From JAEZBP01 sp963832725 (GTDB lineage Bacteria > Myxococcota_A > Polyangia > Polyangiales > Sandaracinaceae): a DNA stretch of 64,000 bases. The DNA lies in assembly GCA_963832725.1 (NCBI GenBank), contig CAWHVG010000002.1, forward strand, positions 1,054,001 to 1,118,000, written 5' to 3'. This document shows, one piece after another, positions 48,276 to 56,722 of the stretch. Each line of letters begins with the position of its first letter. The stretch's first letter is position 1. Made by a program: the position numbers and the translations under genes. The notes under the pieces are model-generated. The model had not been told where the DNA came from, ran no database searches, and saw only the letters and a list, made by a program, of their open reading frames with translations.

Positions 48276-48605
48276 TCAGCCGAAGATGTAGCCACCGCCC
48301 TGCGGCTGGCGTCCGGGTCGGCGCCGCACCAGCCAGATCGGACTGGTGGAGCGAGTGGTACGAACTCGCCAGTACAACTCGCGGGCGCTGCCGGTCAGCA
48401 GGCGCATCTGCCGTCGCCCCGTGACCTCGACGGTCTCGACGACATGCTCGCATTCACGGTCGGCGCATAGGTCGAGCCATGCGGAAGCAGAGGCCGGCAC
48501 CGCCCACTGGAAGAGGGGCATCGCTTCGGTAACCCAGGCGCCCGACTCCGGCGCGAAGAGCCGAACGCTGGCCGCCTCCACGTTCTCGGGCCCCGCCGAG
48601 ACTCT
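48276..48605 (-). pseudogene. Second copy of the decayed extracellular module
   Basis: The protein remnant VSAGPENVEAASVRLFAPES to GRQPQGGGYIFG ends at a TGA where the first copy has CGA. It is about 90% identical in DNA to the IS66-interrupted copy at 43.5 kb and shows the uninterrupted target (GGCGTCCG once). It has no signal peptide and no repeats downstream, so it is probably a fragment. Confidence 0.55.
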
Positions 48606-48638
48606 GACGTCCTGACACGCCGCCAACGATTTTCTGAA

Positions 48639-49811
48639 TCAGGTGCCGGACTCCGCGGGCGGCGCGTCGCGGTGGGGTAGCGCGGCGCGGGTCGGCCGCG
48701 CGGCGAGGCGGAAGCGAACAGCGCGAGAGCGTGGGCGAGTGCGGCGCGAGTCGGGAAACGCGAGCTGCGCGTCGTCGAGCGCGCGGAGGGCTTGGTCCAG
48801 ACGTGCGTGGGCCGTCGGCGGCAGCGGCAGCTCGATCGTGACCACGACCTCGCGCTCGCCGAAGCGGAGCGTGCCCGGAGCGCGCAAGAGCGCCATGAGG
48901 GTGCGCGGCATCGCGCTCGCGTCGTAGTCGTGGTCGGTGGGCGCGAGGGCCGCTGCGAGCGCGGCGAGCAGCCACCGTCGCGCATTGTCGGCGGCGAGCT
49001 TGAGGGGCTGGAGCAGTGCGCGGTTCTTCGTCTTGAGCCACGCGCGACGGGCATCCGGCTCGATCACGTTGCGCGGCAACGTGGCCGGCGTCTCTCGCAG
49101 GCGCGCATCCAGCACGGCCTTCTCCAAGTCGACGATGAACGCCTCCTGGTCGATGGTGCGCTGGGCTCGCCCGGCCCGCGGCTGCTCGTTTTCGAGCGCT
49201 TGGATGCGCTGGGTCACGTCGCGTTGGGCATCCAGAAGCCGTCGCCGCTCCAGGTTCGCCACCGGTCGATCATCGGCCTGCTCTCTGTCCGCACCGCGGT
49301 CCACGAGGTGGTCGATGTGCACGCTCGCGCGCGCCGCTTTGAAGGCGTTCTCCTCGGCGCCGCGCACTCGCCGGAGCATCTGCATGGCGTCCTCCGCGCT
49401 GACCTCCGGCGGGAGGTTCGTCGTTGCGGGAAGCAACGCGTCGCCGTCGCGCTCGACGAGCAGACGGCTCATGTGGTCGAGCGATTCGTGCTCCCACGCG
49501 ACCTGGCCGACGCCATCCTGGGCCGGCGCGACCGTCGCCAGCTCCGGCATCTTCGCGTTCGCGGGCACCCACGCGACGTAGCCGAAGCCCTCGCGGTCGA
49601 GCCTGCAGGGCGACCGACGAGACGAGCCGACCCGGGGTGCTCGCGCAGGCGACCGACGAGACGAGCCGACCCGACCCGGGGTGCTCGTCGATCGGTCGAG
49701 CCCCAGGGCAGCGAGCGAACGACAGCGAGCGAACGAACGACCGACCCGCGGAGCGAACGAACGAACGACCTGACCCGGGGTGGGATTGTCGTCGTCGATC
49801 GTCTTCGGCAC
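48639..49811 (-). CDS. 5'-truncated hypothetical protein fused to repeat-derived residues
   Basis: The C-terminal 320 residues, from DREGFGYVAWVPANAKMPEL to the end, are protein-like, with helical segments (VHIDHLVDRGADREQADDRP, VTQRIQALENEQ). The first ~75 residues are encoded by the tandem array at 49.6-49.8 kb and repeat PRVGSSRRSP, so the original 5' end has been replaced by repeats. No family is recognised; a mobile-element protein is possible. The frame stays open through the array, but translation from a natural start is doubtful. Confidence 0.5.
   Translation of the reverse strand: MPKTIDDDNPTPGQVVRSFAPRVGRSFARCRSLAALGLDRSTSTPGRVGSSRRSPARAPRVGSSRRSPCRLDREGFGYVAWVPANAKMPELATVAPAQDGVGQVAWEHESLDHMSRLLVERDGDALLPATTNLPPEVSAEDAMQMLRRVRGAEENAFKAARASVHIDHLVDRGADREQADDRPVANLERRRLLDAQRDVTQRIQALENEQPRAGRAQRTIDQEAFIVDLEKAVLDARLRETPATLPRNVIEPDARRAWLKTKNRALLQPLKLAADNARRWLLAALAAALAPTDHDYDASAMPRTLMALLRAPGTLRFGEREVVVTIELPLPPTAHARLDQALRALDDAQLAFPDSRRTRPRSRAVRFRLAARPTRAALPHRDAPPAESGT
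49608..49782. repeat. Tandem array 1 with ACCCGGGGTG core
   Basis: Units around GACCGACGAGACGAGCCGAC followed by ACCCGGGGTGCTCG occur twice, then degenerate GAGCGAACGAACGA units lead to a third ACCCGGGGTG. Core copies are at 49630, 49674 and 49773. Confidence 0.75.
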
Positions 49812-49830
49812 GATACCGGTGCCGCTGCCC

Positions 49831-50418
49831 TCACCCGTTCATCGCGTGGTACGCCAGCCAACCGGTGTATGCGCCGGCGGCGAGGAACGCTACGGCCGAG
49901 AGCCGGCTCATCCAGTCTGGTGGGATCCTCGGACCGACGATGCGTCCGACTAGCACCGCGCTCAGCGTGCTGAGCGCGAGCGCTCCCGTGGCGCCGATCC
50001 AGGTTGAGAGGGCTCCCCCTGTGGCGGTCAGCGCCGCGACCGCGAGTTGCGTCTTGTCGCCGAACTCGGCCACGAAGATTAGCGAGAAGGTCGTGAGCAT
50101 GGCGCCGCGCGAGCCGTTCTCCGTGGCCGCGTCCTCGTCATCCTCGCCGCCGGCTCGGAGCGAGAGCAGGCCGAAGATGATGAACAGGGCCGCCGCCACC
50201 GAGAGCAGGGCCCCGCGCGGCACCAGCCGCTCGAGCGCCGCACCGACTGTCACCGCGAGGCCGTTGAGCACGCAGAAAGCCAGCGTGGCGCCTGCCCACA
50301 CGGGGAGACCGGGCCGGCGCGTCGCCAGCGTGAGGCAGACGAGCTGGCTCTTGTCGCCCAGCTCCGCCACGAAGACGGTGCCGAACGCGACGGCCATCCC
50401 GATAACGGAGAGGTGCAC
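49831..50418 (-). CDS. GDT1/UPF0016 family membrane transporter
   Basis: This 195-residue protein has two repeats of three helices, each with the signature Glu-x-Gly-Asp-Lys-(Ser/Thr): FVAELGDKSQL near residue 17 and FVAEFGDKTQL in the second half, separated by an acidic loop (GGEDDEDAATE). Family members move Mn2+ or Ca2+ across membranes, and bacterial ones export manganese. The GTG at 50418 puts the first helix at the N-terminus. No manganese riboswitch could be recognised upstream. Confidence 0.9.
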   Translation of the reverse strand: MHLSVIGMAVAFGTVFVAELGDKSQLVCLTLATRRPGLPVWAGATLAFCVLNGLAVTVGAALERLVPRGALLSVAAALFIIFGLLSLRAGGEDDEDAATENGSRGAMLTTFSLIFVAEFGDKTQLAVAALTATGGALSTWIGATGALALSTLSAVLVGRIVGPRIPPDWMSRLSAVAFLAAGAYTGWLAYHAMNG

Positions 50419-50739
50419 GACGCCAGCATAGCCCCGACCGAGTCCAACGTTTCCCGACCGTGAGCTACGCCCGCCCACGGCCGGCCCGGCCCGCCGGCGC
50501 ACGCGCGGGTGGGCAGCGTCTCAGGCCGCCTGAGCGTGGCCGAGCTCAGCGGCCCGGCGACGGCATGTCGCCGCGTGCGATCGATGCCGTTCGCCGCGGT
50601 CGTCTGGCCCTGCGGTGCCCAGACCACTCCCCCCGGGATGCGATCGGGGCCGTCCGGGGTCACGATCTCATCTGGAATGCCGAAAGCTTTGTCCCGTCCA
50701 AGCGGTCGCTCTTGGTTCACGCGCCCTCGCGCGCCAGCC

Positions 50740-50868
50740 TGGTCAGGGCGCGTCACCGCGATCGGCGTGCTCGCCGCTCTCGCGCTCTCGGCCTGCTACC
50801 GGAGCCACGAGGCGGTCGGGCCCGACGTGGTGGCCGCTGCGAGCGAGGAACGCAACGCAACGACCTAA
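50740..50868 (+). pseudogene. Lipoprotein signal remnant cut by array 2
   Basis: The frame reads VTAIGVLAALALSACYRSHE then AVGPDVVAAASEE, a clear lipoprotein signal with lipobox ALSAC. It then runs into the repeat array and stops. On the far side of the array a similar PVAASELRSAVS sequence appears before a stop at 51133, suggesting that one gene was split by array growth. No start codon near the signal is convincing. Confidence 0.45.
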
Positions 50869-50880
50869 CCCAACGACGAC

Positions 50881-51038
50881 CTAACCCGGGGTGCTTCCCG
50901 GTCGCCACCGCGGGTCGCGACCGCGGATCTCGGTGTGGGCTCGGCCCGCTGGCAACGCAACGCAACGACCTAACCCGGGGTGCTTCCCGGTCGCCACCGC
51001 GGGTCGCGACCGCGGATCTCGGTGTGGGCTCGGCCCGC
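50881..51038. repeat. Array 2: two identical 69-bp units
   Basis: CTAACCCGGGGTGCTTCCCG and the next 49 bases are repeated exactly at 50881-50949 and 50970-51038, separated by CAACG-rich DNA. Each unit contains the ACCCGGGGTG core. Confidence 0.9.
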
Positions 51039-51195
51039 CGGATCGATTGCCGGTCGCCGCGAGCGAGCTGCGATCGGCCGTTTCCACCCTCACGCTGGCG
51101 GCGCAAGCGCTCCCAAGGCCTCGCCCGGCGTGAGACGGACGCACCGATGCGAGCCCGCGGGTCGCACAGGCTCGCAGTCCACGTCGTCGTTCCGA

Positions 51196-52122
51196 TCAGC
51201 AGGGAGGGTCGGCGCAGGTCACGCCGTGCCAGCGGCGCATGGCGTCCGTGCCTGGCGGCCAGACCACGTGTCGCTCCCCGGCGAGCCAGCGGTCCCGGGT
51301 CTCGGCGTACCTCAGGAGGAACTCGGCGTCGCGCGCGATGGCGGCGTCCAACGCGTCAGCGTCGCCGCCGCTCGCGTAGCGGGGACTGAGCCGGCCGCGC
51401 GCCTCGAAGGTCTCGGCCCGCGCGTATGGAGACGATTTGCGCACGCGGTCCGCGCCCTTGAACGACCAGCCCGCGGCCTGGACCTCGGCCCGCGCGTCGT
51501 TCTCCTTCTTCTCGACCGCCTCGGCGATGCGCACGCGCGCTCCCTCGAGCCCATGCGCCTCGAGCAGCGTCTCCGGCATCTCGAAGCGAAGCTCGACGCT
51601 CTCGGGCATCGTGCCGTCCTCCGCGAAGAAGGCGGACGGGCGTTCCACGGTCAGGATCCGGCGGCCGATGTCGAACACGCGCGTGCGTGCTCCGGGCCAG
51701 TCTTTCGCGAACCGAACCAAACCGGCCGTGGTTGGATTCGCGATGGTGTAGGCCACCTTGTCGACCAGCGCCTGAGGCGTGAGCAACTCGGTGTAGCTCG
51801 GCTTCTGCCCGTCGAAGACGCTGCCCTGCCAGCCACGCATGGCCTGCGTCGCCTTGGTCAGCAGTCCGTTGAGTCGCTCGGTGAGCTTCGTGATCTGCCC
51901 CCGACGATCGACGACCACGACGTGGTAGTGGTTGCTCATCAGGGTCGCGGCGACGACCTGGACGTCGGTCTCCTGAGCCGCGCATCCGAGGCAGTAGAGG
52001 AAGACCTGATTCATCAGTCGGTCGGGTCGAAAGAGATGGACGCGGCGCTCGGTGCGGCGCGTGATCATGTAGGCCATTCCGGGCAGGCGGCAGCGTGACG
52101 CGGTCATGCCCCGCCCGCTCAT
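51196..52122 (-). CDS. REP-associated tyrosine transposase-like (RAYT, HUH/Y1)
   Basis: This protein of about 308 residues has the Y1 transposase core: the HUH motif in AATLMSNHYHVVVVDRRGQI, preceded by YMITRRTERRVHLFRPDRLM and followed by AYTIANPTTAGLVR. The C-terminal extension (EARGRLSPRYASGG, RRWHGVTCADPPC) is specific to this type. RAYTs mobilise short palindromic REP sequences. The gene is flanked on both sides by repeat arrays sharing ACCCGGGGT, which fits a RAYT/REP-like pair. Starts at 52122 or 52107 are both possible. Confidence 0.85.
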   Translation of the reverse strand: MSGRGMTASRCRLPGMAYMITRRTERRVHLFRPDRLMNQVFLYCLGCAAQETDVQVVAATLMSNHYHVVVVDRRGQITKLTERLNGLLTKATQAMRGWQGSVFDGQKPSYTELLTPQALVDKVAYTIANPTTAGLVRFAKDWPGARTRVFDIGRRILTVERPSAFFAEDGTMPESVELRFEMPETLLEAHGLEGARVRIAEAVEKKENDARAEVQAAGWSFKGADRVRKSSPYARAETFEARGRLSPRYASGGDADALDAAIARDAEFLLRYAETRDRWLAGERHVVWPPGTDAMRRWHGVTCADPPC

Positions 52123-52227
52123 CACGATGCGATCCGGGAGCCGCTCGTGTGATCTCAGGCACTTGCGAGCCGAAATCGGCGGAGGTGGCGGCGCGCACAC
52201 CGGCGGCCGCCGGTCGCTCCACCGCCG

Positions 52228-52344
52228 CCCGGGGTCCCAGACCAATGTCCCCAGGGGCTCCACCCGGGGTCCCAGACCAATGTCCCCAGGGGCTATGTCC
52301 CCAGGGGCTCCACCCGGGGTCCCAGACCAATGTCCCCAGGGGCT
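52228..52344. repeat. Array 3 upstream of RAYT
   Basis: The unit CCCGGGGTCCCAGACCAATG followed by TCCCCAGGGGCT occurs three times, at about 52228, 52264 and 52314, with a partial ATGTCCCCAGGGGCT between the second and third. Each unit contains the small palindrome CCCCAGGGG. Confidence 0.9.
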
Positions 52345-52390
52345 AGACGCTCCGGGATGCCCGTTTCATGCGGAGGGCTCGGCGGCCCGC

Positions 52391-52718
52391 CCCGCGTCCG
52401 AACCAGGGTCGCGGAAGCGCTCTCGGAACGCTCACGGGGTAGAACGTTCCCGCAGATCGCTCCGCGGCCCATCCCGCGTCCGAACCAGGGTCGGGGAAGC
52501 GCTCTCGGAACGCTCCCCGGGTAGAACGTCCCCGCAGATCGCTCCGCGGCCCATCCCGCGTCCGAACCAGGGTCGGGGAAGCGCTCTCGGAACGCTCCCC
52601 GGGTAGAACGTCCCCGCAGATCGCTCCGCGGCCCATCCCGCGTCCGCACCAGGGTCGCGGAAGCGCTCTCGGAACGCTCGCCGGGTAGAACGTCCCCGCA
52701 GATCGCCTCGGGATGTTC
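52391..52718. repeat. Array 4: four 82-bp tandem units
   Basis: Units start with CCCGCGTCCGAACCAGGGTC at 52391, 52473, 52555 and 52637, a strict 82-bp period with few mismatches. The period is not a multiple of three. Unit 1 carries an inverted pair GGAACG/CGTTCC. No spacer variation as in CRISPR is present. Confidence 0.92.
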
Positions 52719-52837
52719 GTTGCATTTCGAAACGATGCTCGCGAAGACCTCGTCTCTCTTCCTGGAGCTCCGGCAGCGGGGCCGGAGGCCTCCGGACGAG
52801 GAGTTGACGCGGCGCACGGGCGGCGAAGGCTTCGCGG

Positions 52838-53350
52838 GCTCTCTTTCCACCGCGGGAGGCCCTTCCGAGCGCTTCGGACGGTGTCTTTCATTTTGAAATC
52901 CGGCTCCGAAGCCCTCGACCCCGCGCTGGGCAGCGGGGCACCCCGGGTGTCGGCTCGGGCGCTCGCTGGGCACCCCGGGTGTCGGCTCGGGCGCTCGCTG
53001 GGCAGCGGGGCACCCCGGGTGTCGGCTCGGGCGCTCGCTGGGCACCCCGGGTGTCGGCTCGGGCGCTCGCTGGGCAGCGGGGCACCCCGGGTGTCGGCTC
53101 GGGCGCTCGCTCTCTTTCCACCGCGGGAGGCCCTTCCGAGCGCTTCGGACGGTGTCTTTCATTTTGAAATCCGGCTCCGAAGCCCTCGACCCCGCGCTGG
53201 GCAGCGGGGCACCCCGGGTGTCGGCTCGGGCGCTCGCTGGGCACCCCGGGTGTCGGCTCGGGCGCTAGCTGGGCAGCGGGGCACCCCGGGTGTCGGCTCG
53301 AGCGCTCGCTGGGCAGCGGGGCACCCCGGGTGTCGGCTCGGGCGCTCGCT
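52838..53350. repeat. Array 5: nested minisatellite and 271-bp duplication
   Basis: CACCCCGGGTGTCGGCTCG occurs nine times as alternating 32- and 40-bp units. A leader starting GCTCTCTTTCCACCGCGGGA at 52838 recurs at 53109. CACCCCGGGT is the complement of the ACCCGGGGTG core of arrays 1 and 2. Confidence 0.92.
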
Positions 53351-53517
53351 CACGGATCAGCCCGGCGCGGGCGGAGAGCGCGTCCGCCTCTCGACGGTCT
53401 CGGCGCACACGTCGTCCGTCCCCGTCGACAGCACGCCGCGCGTCGCGAGGTCGTACGCGAGCGTCACGAGCGAGCGCGGCGGATCCGCCACGCGCGCGGT
53501 CCGGAGTAGCGGGTCTC

Positions 53518-53860
53518 GCCGACGTCGACGGGGGGCTCCGGGCCCGCGCTGAGTCAGAAGGTATCGGTGTGGATCACTCCGCTGCGAGCCCTCCCCCAGC
53601 CGCCACCGCGAGCGGGAGGGGAGCTTCTTCCGATGGGCGGCTCACGCCGCTGTGCGCCGACGTCGACGAGGGGCTCCGGGTTCGCGCTGAATCAGAGGCG
53701 TCGGTGTGGATCACTCCGCTGCGAGCCCTCCCCCAGCCGCCACCGCGAGCGGGAGGGGAGCTTCTTCCGATGGGCGGGTCCCTGACCCAGCCCCTCGCGC
53801 AAGCGGGAGGGGGGCTTCCTTCCGAAGCGCGGGTCACGCCGCTCTGCGCCGACGTCGACC
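53518..53860. repeat. Array 6: 138-bp units with GC hairpin
   Basis: Units beginning GCCGACGTCGACG start at 53518 and 53656, with a partial third at 53848. Each contains GTGTGGATCACTCCGCTGCG and a GAGCGGGAGGGGAGC arm that can pair with an upstream CCCTCCCCC. Confidence 0.9.
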
Positions 53861-53915
53861 AGGTGCTCGGCGCTGCGTTCGAATCCTGCCGCCGGCTCCG
53901 TGGTATCTGCTCAGG

Positions 53916-55160
53916 ATGCAGCGCTGGTGGGTGGGGATGCTCGTCATGGTGCTCGGCGCGTGCGGGTCGACGCCGCCGGCAGCACAGGCTCCGGCAGCAC
54001 AGGCGCCGGCGGCAGACACACCGGAGGCGAGCGCCGACGAGGTTTGGAACGATCCCTCGTGGCACGTGCGGCGCGAGCGCTGGCCGCGCCTGCCGAGGCT
54101 CGGACCCATCGCGATCGGGCCCGGACGGATCCGCTTCGTGACCGATCTGCTGCCGGACCCGCTCATGGCCGAGCACCCCGAGTGGGCCGAGGTGGGCAAT
54201 TTCCTGGTGGACGTCGGTACGCGAGGGACCTTGGTGGCCCGGCCGATCGCGTGCGCCGACGAGGGCGGGGTGGTGGCGATCGCGGCCGGCCCCGGTGCGC
54301 CGAGCATGCTCTGCGCGCGCGAACCGAGCGATGGCTCGATCGAGGCGTGGGTGGTCGAGCTCGACGCCGAGGGGGCGCCGCGCGCGAGCTCCAGTCCGCG
54401 CGTGACGTTGGTCCTCGCGGAGGACGCGGTGCCGTCGAGGTTTTGGGAGACGCTGAGGCTGGCCTCGGGCTCGCCGCCGTTCCTGCTCTACCAGGTGTGG
54501 GGTGAGGACCAGCCGGTGGACGAGCTCGTCGGTTGGAACGCGCAAGCGCTCGCTCCCGACGCCCGGCCCTTCGAGGTCGCCGCCACGGAAGAGCGGCTCG
54601 CCGCCGCCTTCGTCCGCGAGGGCACGGTGTTCGTGGTGGTGGGGATCGAGGGGCACTTCCCGGAGGAGGGGCCCGATCACTACGAGGTGCGGGCGCTGAG
54701 CCCCGAGGGCCCGCGCGCTTCCCAAGCGCTCGACCTGATGGCCAGCGCTCCGAGGAGCTGCGAGGGCCCGCTCACGACGCGCGTGCGTGCACCCGGGTCG
54801 CTCTCGCTGGTGCTCCCGCTCTCGTTCGAGTTCGGCGAAGAGACCTCATTCGACGATCGTCGGGTCAATCTGGCGGGCGCGTTCGCCGTCCCCGGCGCGC
54901 AGGTGTGGGACGCGGTCGACGTGTGCGTCGGAGATCGGGAGGGGCCGGGCCCGGACGGCTCGCCGCCGCTGCGGGACATCCCCGACGCGCTCTTCGTCGC
55001 CGAGAGCTCCGACGACCACGGCCCGGTGCTCGACGATCACGTGTACCGAGAAAGGGTGGCGGTCGCCCACGATGACGGGGGCTTCGTCGCGGTCTACGTG
55101 CGGGGGTCGGACGAGATCTCGGACGAGCTGCGGGTCGCTCGCTCTTCGTTCGGCCGGTGA
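53916..55160 (+). CDS. Hypothetical secreted lipoprotein
   Basis: This 414-residue lipoprotein starts MQRWWVGMLVMVLGACGSTP with lipobox VLGAC and has an Ala/Pro linker with APAAQ repeats. The remainder is beta-rich, with propeller-like stretches (GGVVAIAAGPGAPSMLCARE, GGFVAVYVRGSDEISDELRV). No family is recognised. It lies just after array 6. Confidence 0.78.
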   Translation: MQRWWVGMLVMVLGACGSTPPAAQAPAAQAPAADTPEASADEVWNDPSWHVRRERWPRLPRLGPIAIGPGRIRFVTDLLPDPLMAEHPEWAEVGNFLVDVGTRGTLVARPIACADEGGVVAIAAGPGAPSMLCAREPSDGSIEAWVVELDAEGAPRASSSPRVTLVLAEDAVPSRFWETLRLASGSPPFLLYQVWGEDQPVDELVGWNAQALAPDARPFEVAATEERLAAAFVREGTVFVVVGIEGHFPEEGPDHYEVRALSPEGPRASQALDLMASAPRSCEGPLTTRVRAPGSLSLVLPLSFEFGEETSFDDRRVNLAGAFAVPGAQVWDAVDVCVGDREGPGPDGSPPLRDIPDALFVAESSDDHGPVLDDHVYRERVAVAHDDGGFVAVYVRGSDEISDELRVARSSFGR

Positions 55161-55648
55161 GGCCCTGGAGGTCCGTTCATCGCGTTCTCCTCGCGCCGGA
55201 CGACGCGCGGAGGGGCTCGGCCGACTCGGACGTCCATCGAGGGGACGCGAGGACCGGGATCGATCGATTGACGAATCCTCCCGAGCGCTTCACGGACGCC
55301 GCCGACCGCCTCGAGGAACCGCTCGTGTCGCGCGCCCTCATCGCGAGCTGACCCGGAGGATGCGGCACGTCATCACGCGCGGGTCTGGAACGCACTCGGA
55401 GCTCCCCCTCCCGCAAGCGGAGGGGAGCCGGACCTCGTGGATTCGAGCTCCGAAGGCGATCCAGGCCCTCACGCGCAGCGGGGCTACGCTCGCGTGGGTA
55501 CGTTCGGTGCTGGGCTCGGCCCCGAGTCAGAGGACGCGCGGCTCGCGTCCGGGCGTCTCCACGGTGGTGCCGTCCGAGAAGGTGTGGAGCGCTCTCTACG
55601 ATGGCAATGGGTCACGAGGAGGCGCGGCGCGCAGCAACGCGAAGTTGC
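55161..55648. other. Intergenic region with a GC palindrome
   Basis: No gene has convincing composition. A hairpin-forming GCTCCCCCTCCCGCAAGCGG followed by AGGGGAGC near 55399-55426 matches the arm sequences of array 6, so it is probably another dispersed copy of that palindrome. Confidence 0.45.
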
Positions 55649-55948
55649 TCACTGGCCCGCGCCGTGGATGCGGCGGCGCTCGCGCTCGGACATCTCGCCG
55701 CCGCCGCCTTGACCCTCGCTCATGCTGTCGCCGTCCAGCGCGCAGCGGGTGCCGCGCCGGCAGACGTAGACCGCGCGGTGGCCGCAGCCTTCGGCCTCCC
55801 AGGTGAGCTCCGCCACTTTGACGATCTCGATGCCCATCTCCGAGCATGCGTATCGGATGGCATGCTGGTGCCGGACTTCGCTTTCATACGCGTAGTACCC
55901 GCAGGCGGTCGCGAAGAGGAGAAGGAGGCATCCGGCGAATCGTTTCAC
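55649..55948 (-). CDS. Small lipoprotein
   Basis: This 99-residue protein has signal MKRFAGCLLLLFATACGYYA (lipobox FATAC), a short domain with four cysteines (YACSEMG, EGCGHRAVYVCRRGTRCA) that may form disulfides, and a Gly/Glu/Arg tail. It starts with GTG. Function unknown. Confidence 0.7.
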   Translation of the reverse strand: MKRFAGCLLLLFATACGYYAYESEVRHQHAIRYACSEMGIEIVKVAELTWEAEGCGHRAVYVCRRGTRCALDGDSMSEGQGGGGEMSERERRRIHGAGQ

Positions 55949-56021
55949 CGCTCGATCGTAGCGCGCAGGGGGCCGGCGGTGATCGACGTTCGAGGTGTGA
56001 CTCGTGCGACCGGAGCACGCG

Positions 56022-56309
56022 TCAGCGGGAGGGACTGCGCTCGAGGCTCGGCGGGCGGGAGGCGTGGAGGAGCGTGCCGATCGAGACGATGAGCGCGAAG
56101 ACGAGCAGGGTGCCGTTCGCGACGTCGCTCAGGACGTGCTCGGCCAAGACGCCCGCCAAGACGAGCGGGGTGGCGACGCACGGGACGATGCCGAGCGGCA
56201 AGAGGCGCACGATGCGCGAGCCTCGGACTTGCGCGGCCAGCCAGAGGCCCCAGGCAACGATGACGGCCGTGAACGAGAGCGTGCCGGCCGCTGCGAGTGT
56301 CTCTTCCAC
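56022..56309 (-). CDS. Small membrane protein
   Basis: This 95-residue protein starts at GTG 56309 (VEETLAAAGTLSFTAVIVAW). It has three hydrophobic segments: LSFTAVIVAWGLWLAA, LPLGIVPCVATPLVLAGVL and TLLVFALIVSIGTLL. No family is recognised. The composition of strongly hydrophobic helices with charged ends supports a real gene. Confidence 0.6.
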   Translation of the reverse strand: MEETLAAAGTLSFTAVIVAWGLWLAAQVRGSRIVRLLPLGIVPCVATPLVLAGVLAEHVLSDVANGTLLVFALIVSIGTLLHASRPPSLERSPSR

Positions 56310-56722
56310 GCTCGGCGGACAGTGCAAAGAGCCTGCCGATCCTCGTCGGTGTGGTGGGGCATCGGAAGCGGGCGCACAGTGGGCGACGACGGCGTCGAGT
56401 GTGCGAACGCGGCGCGTGCTCGAGCGCACACGCGCGGCGGGACACCCCTCCCGAACGTCTTCGGCGTCGCGGATTCGAGGCTGCCCGCGGAGGCGTCGGG
56501 CCGTGGTCGGGGACTCTCCTTCGAGGGTCCTCCTCGCGAGGACCGAGTCGCGCGGACCGAGCCGCGCGGACCGACGCGGTCACGGTCTCGTACGACGCGT
56601 GGCTCGACTCGTCCTCCGCATGGGGCTGCGTCCTCGAACGCGTGCGGAGCGGTCGGCGAGGCGCGGCGCGCGCGATGTGTCTCGCTGCGGGTGACGTGGG
56701 CGCGGTGCTCCCCGGGATGGCC
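56310..56722. other. Intergenic region, nothing recognised
   Basis: No gene, RNA or repeat stands out. GAGGACCGAGTCGCGCGGAC-like short repeats near 56535-56580 are the only pattern. The end of ppc has no obvious terminator here. Confidence 0.35.

Noticed and set aside
50419..50560. Manganese (yybP-ykoY) riboswitch upstream of the GDT1-family gene
   Set aside because: The conserved core of that riboswitch could not be found on the leading strand.
52391..52718. Regular repeats considered as a CRISPR array
   Set aside because: The whole 82-bp unit is conserved with no variable spacers and no cas genes are nearby, so it is a tandem repeat.
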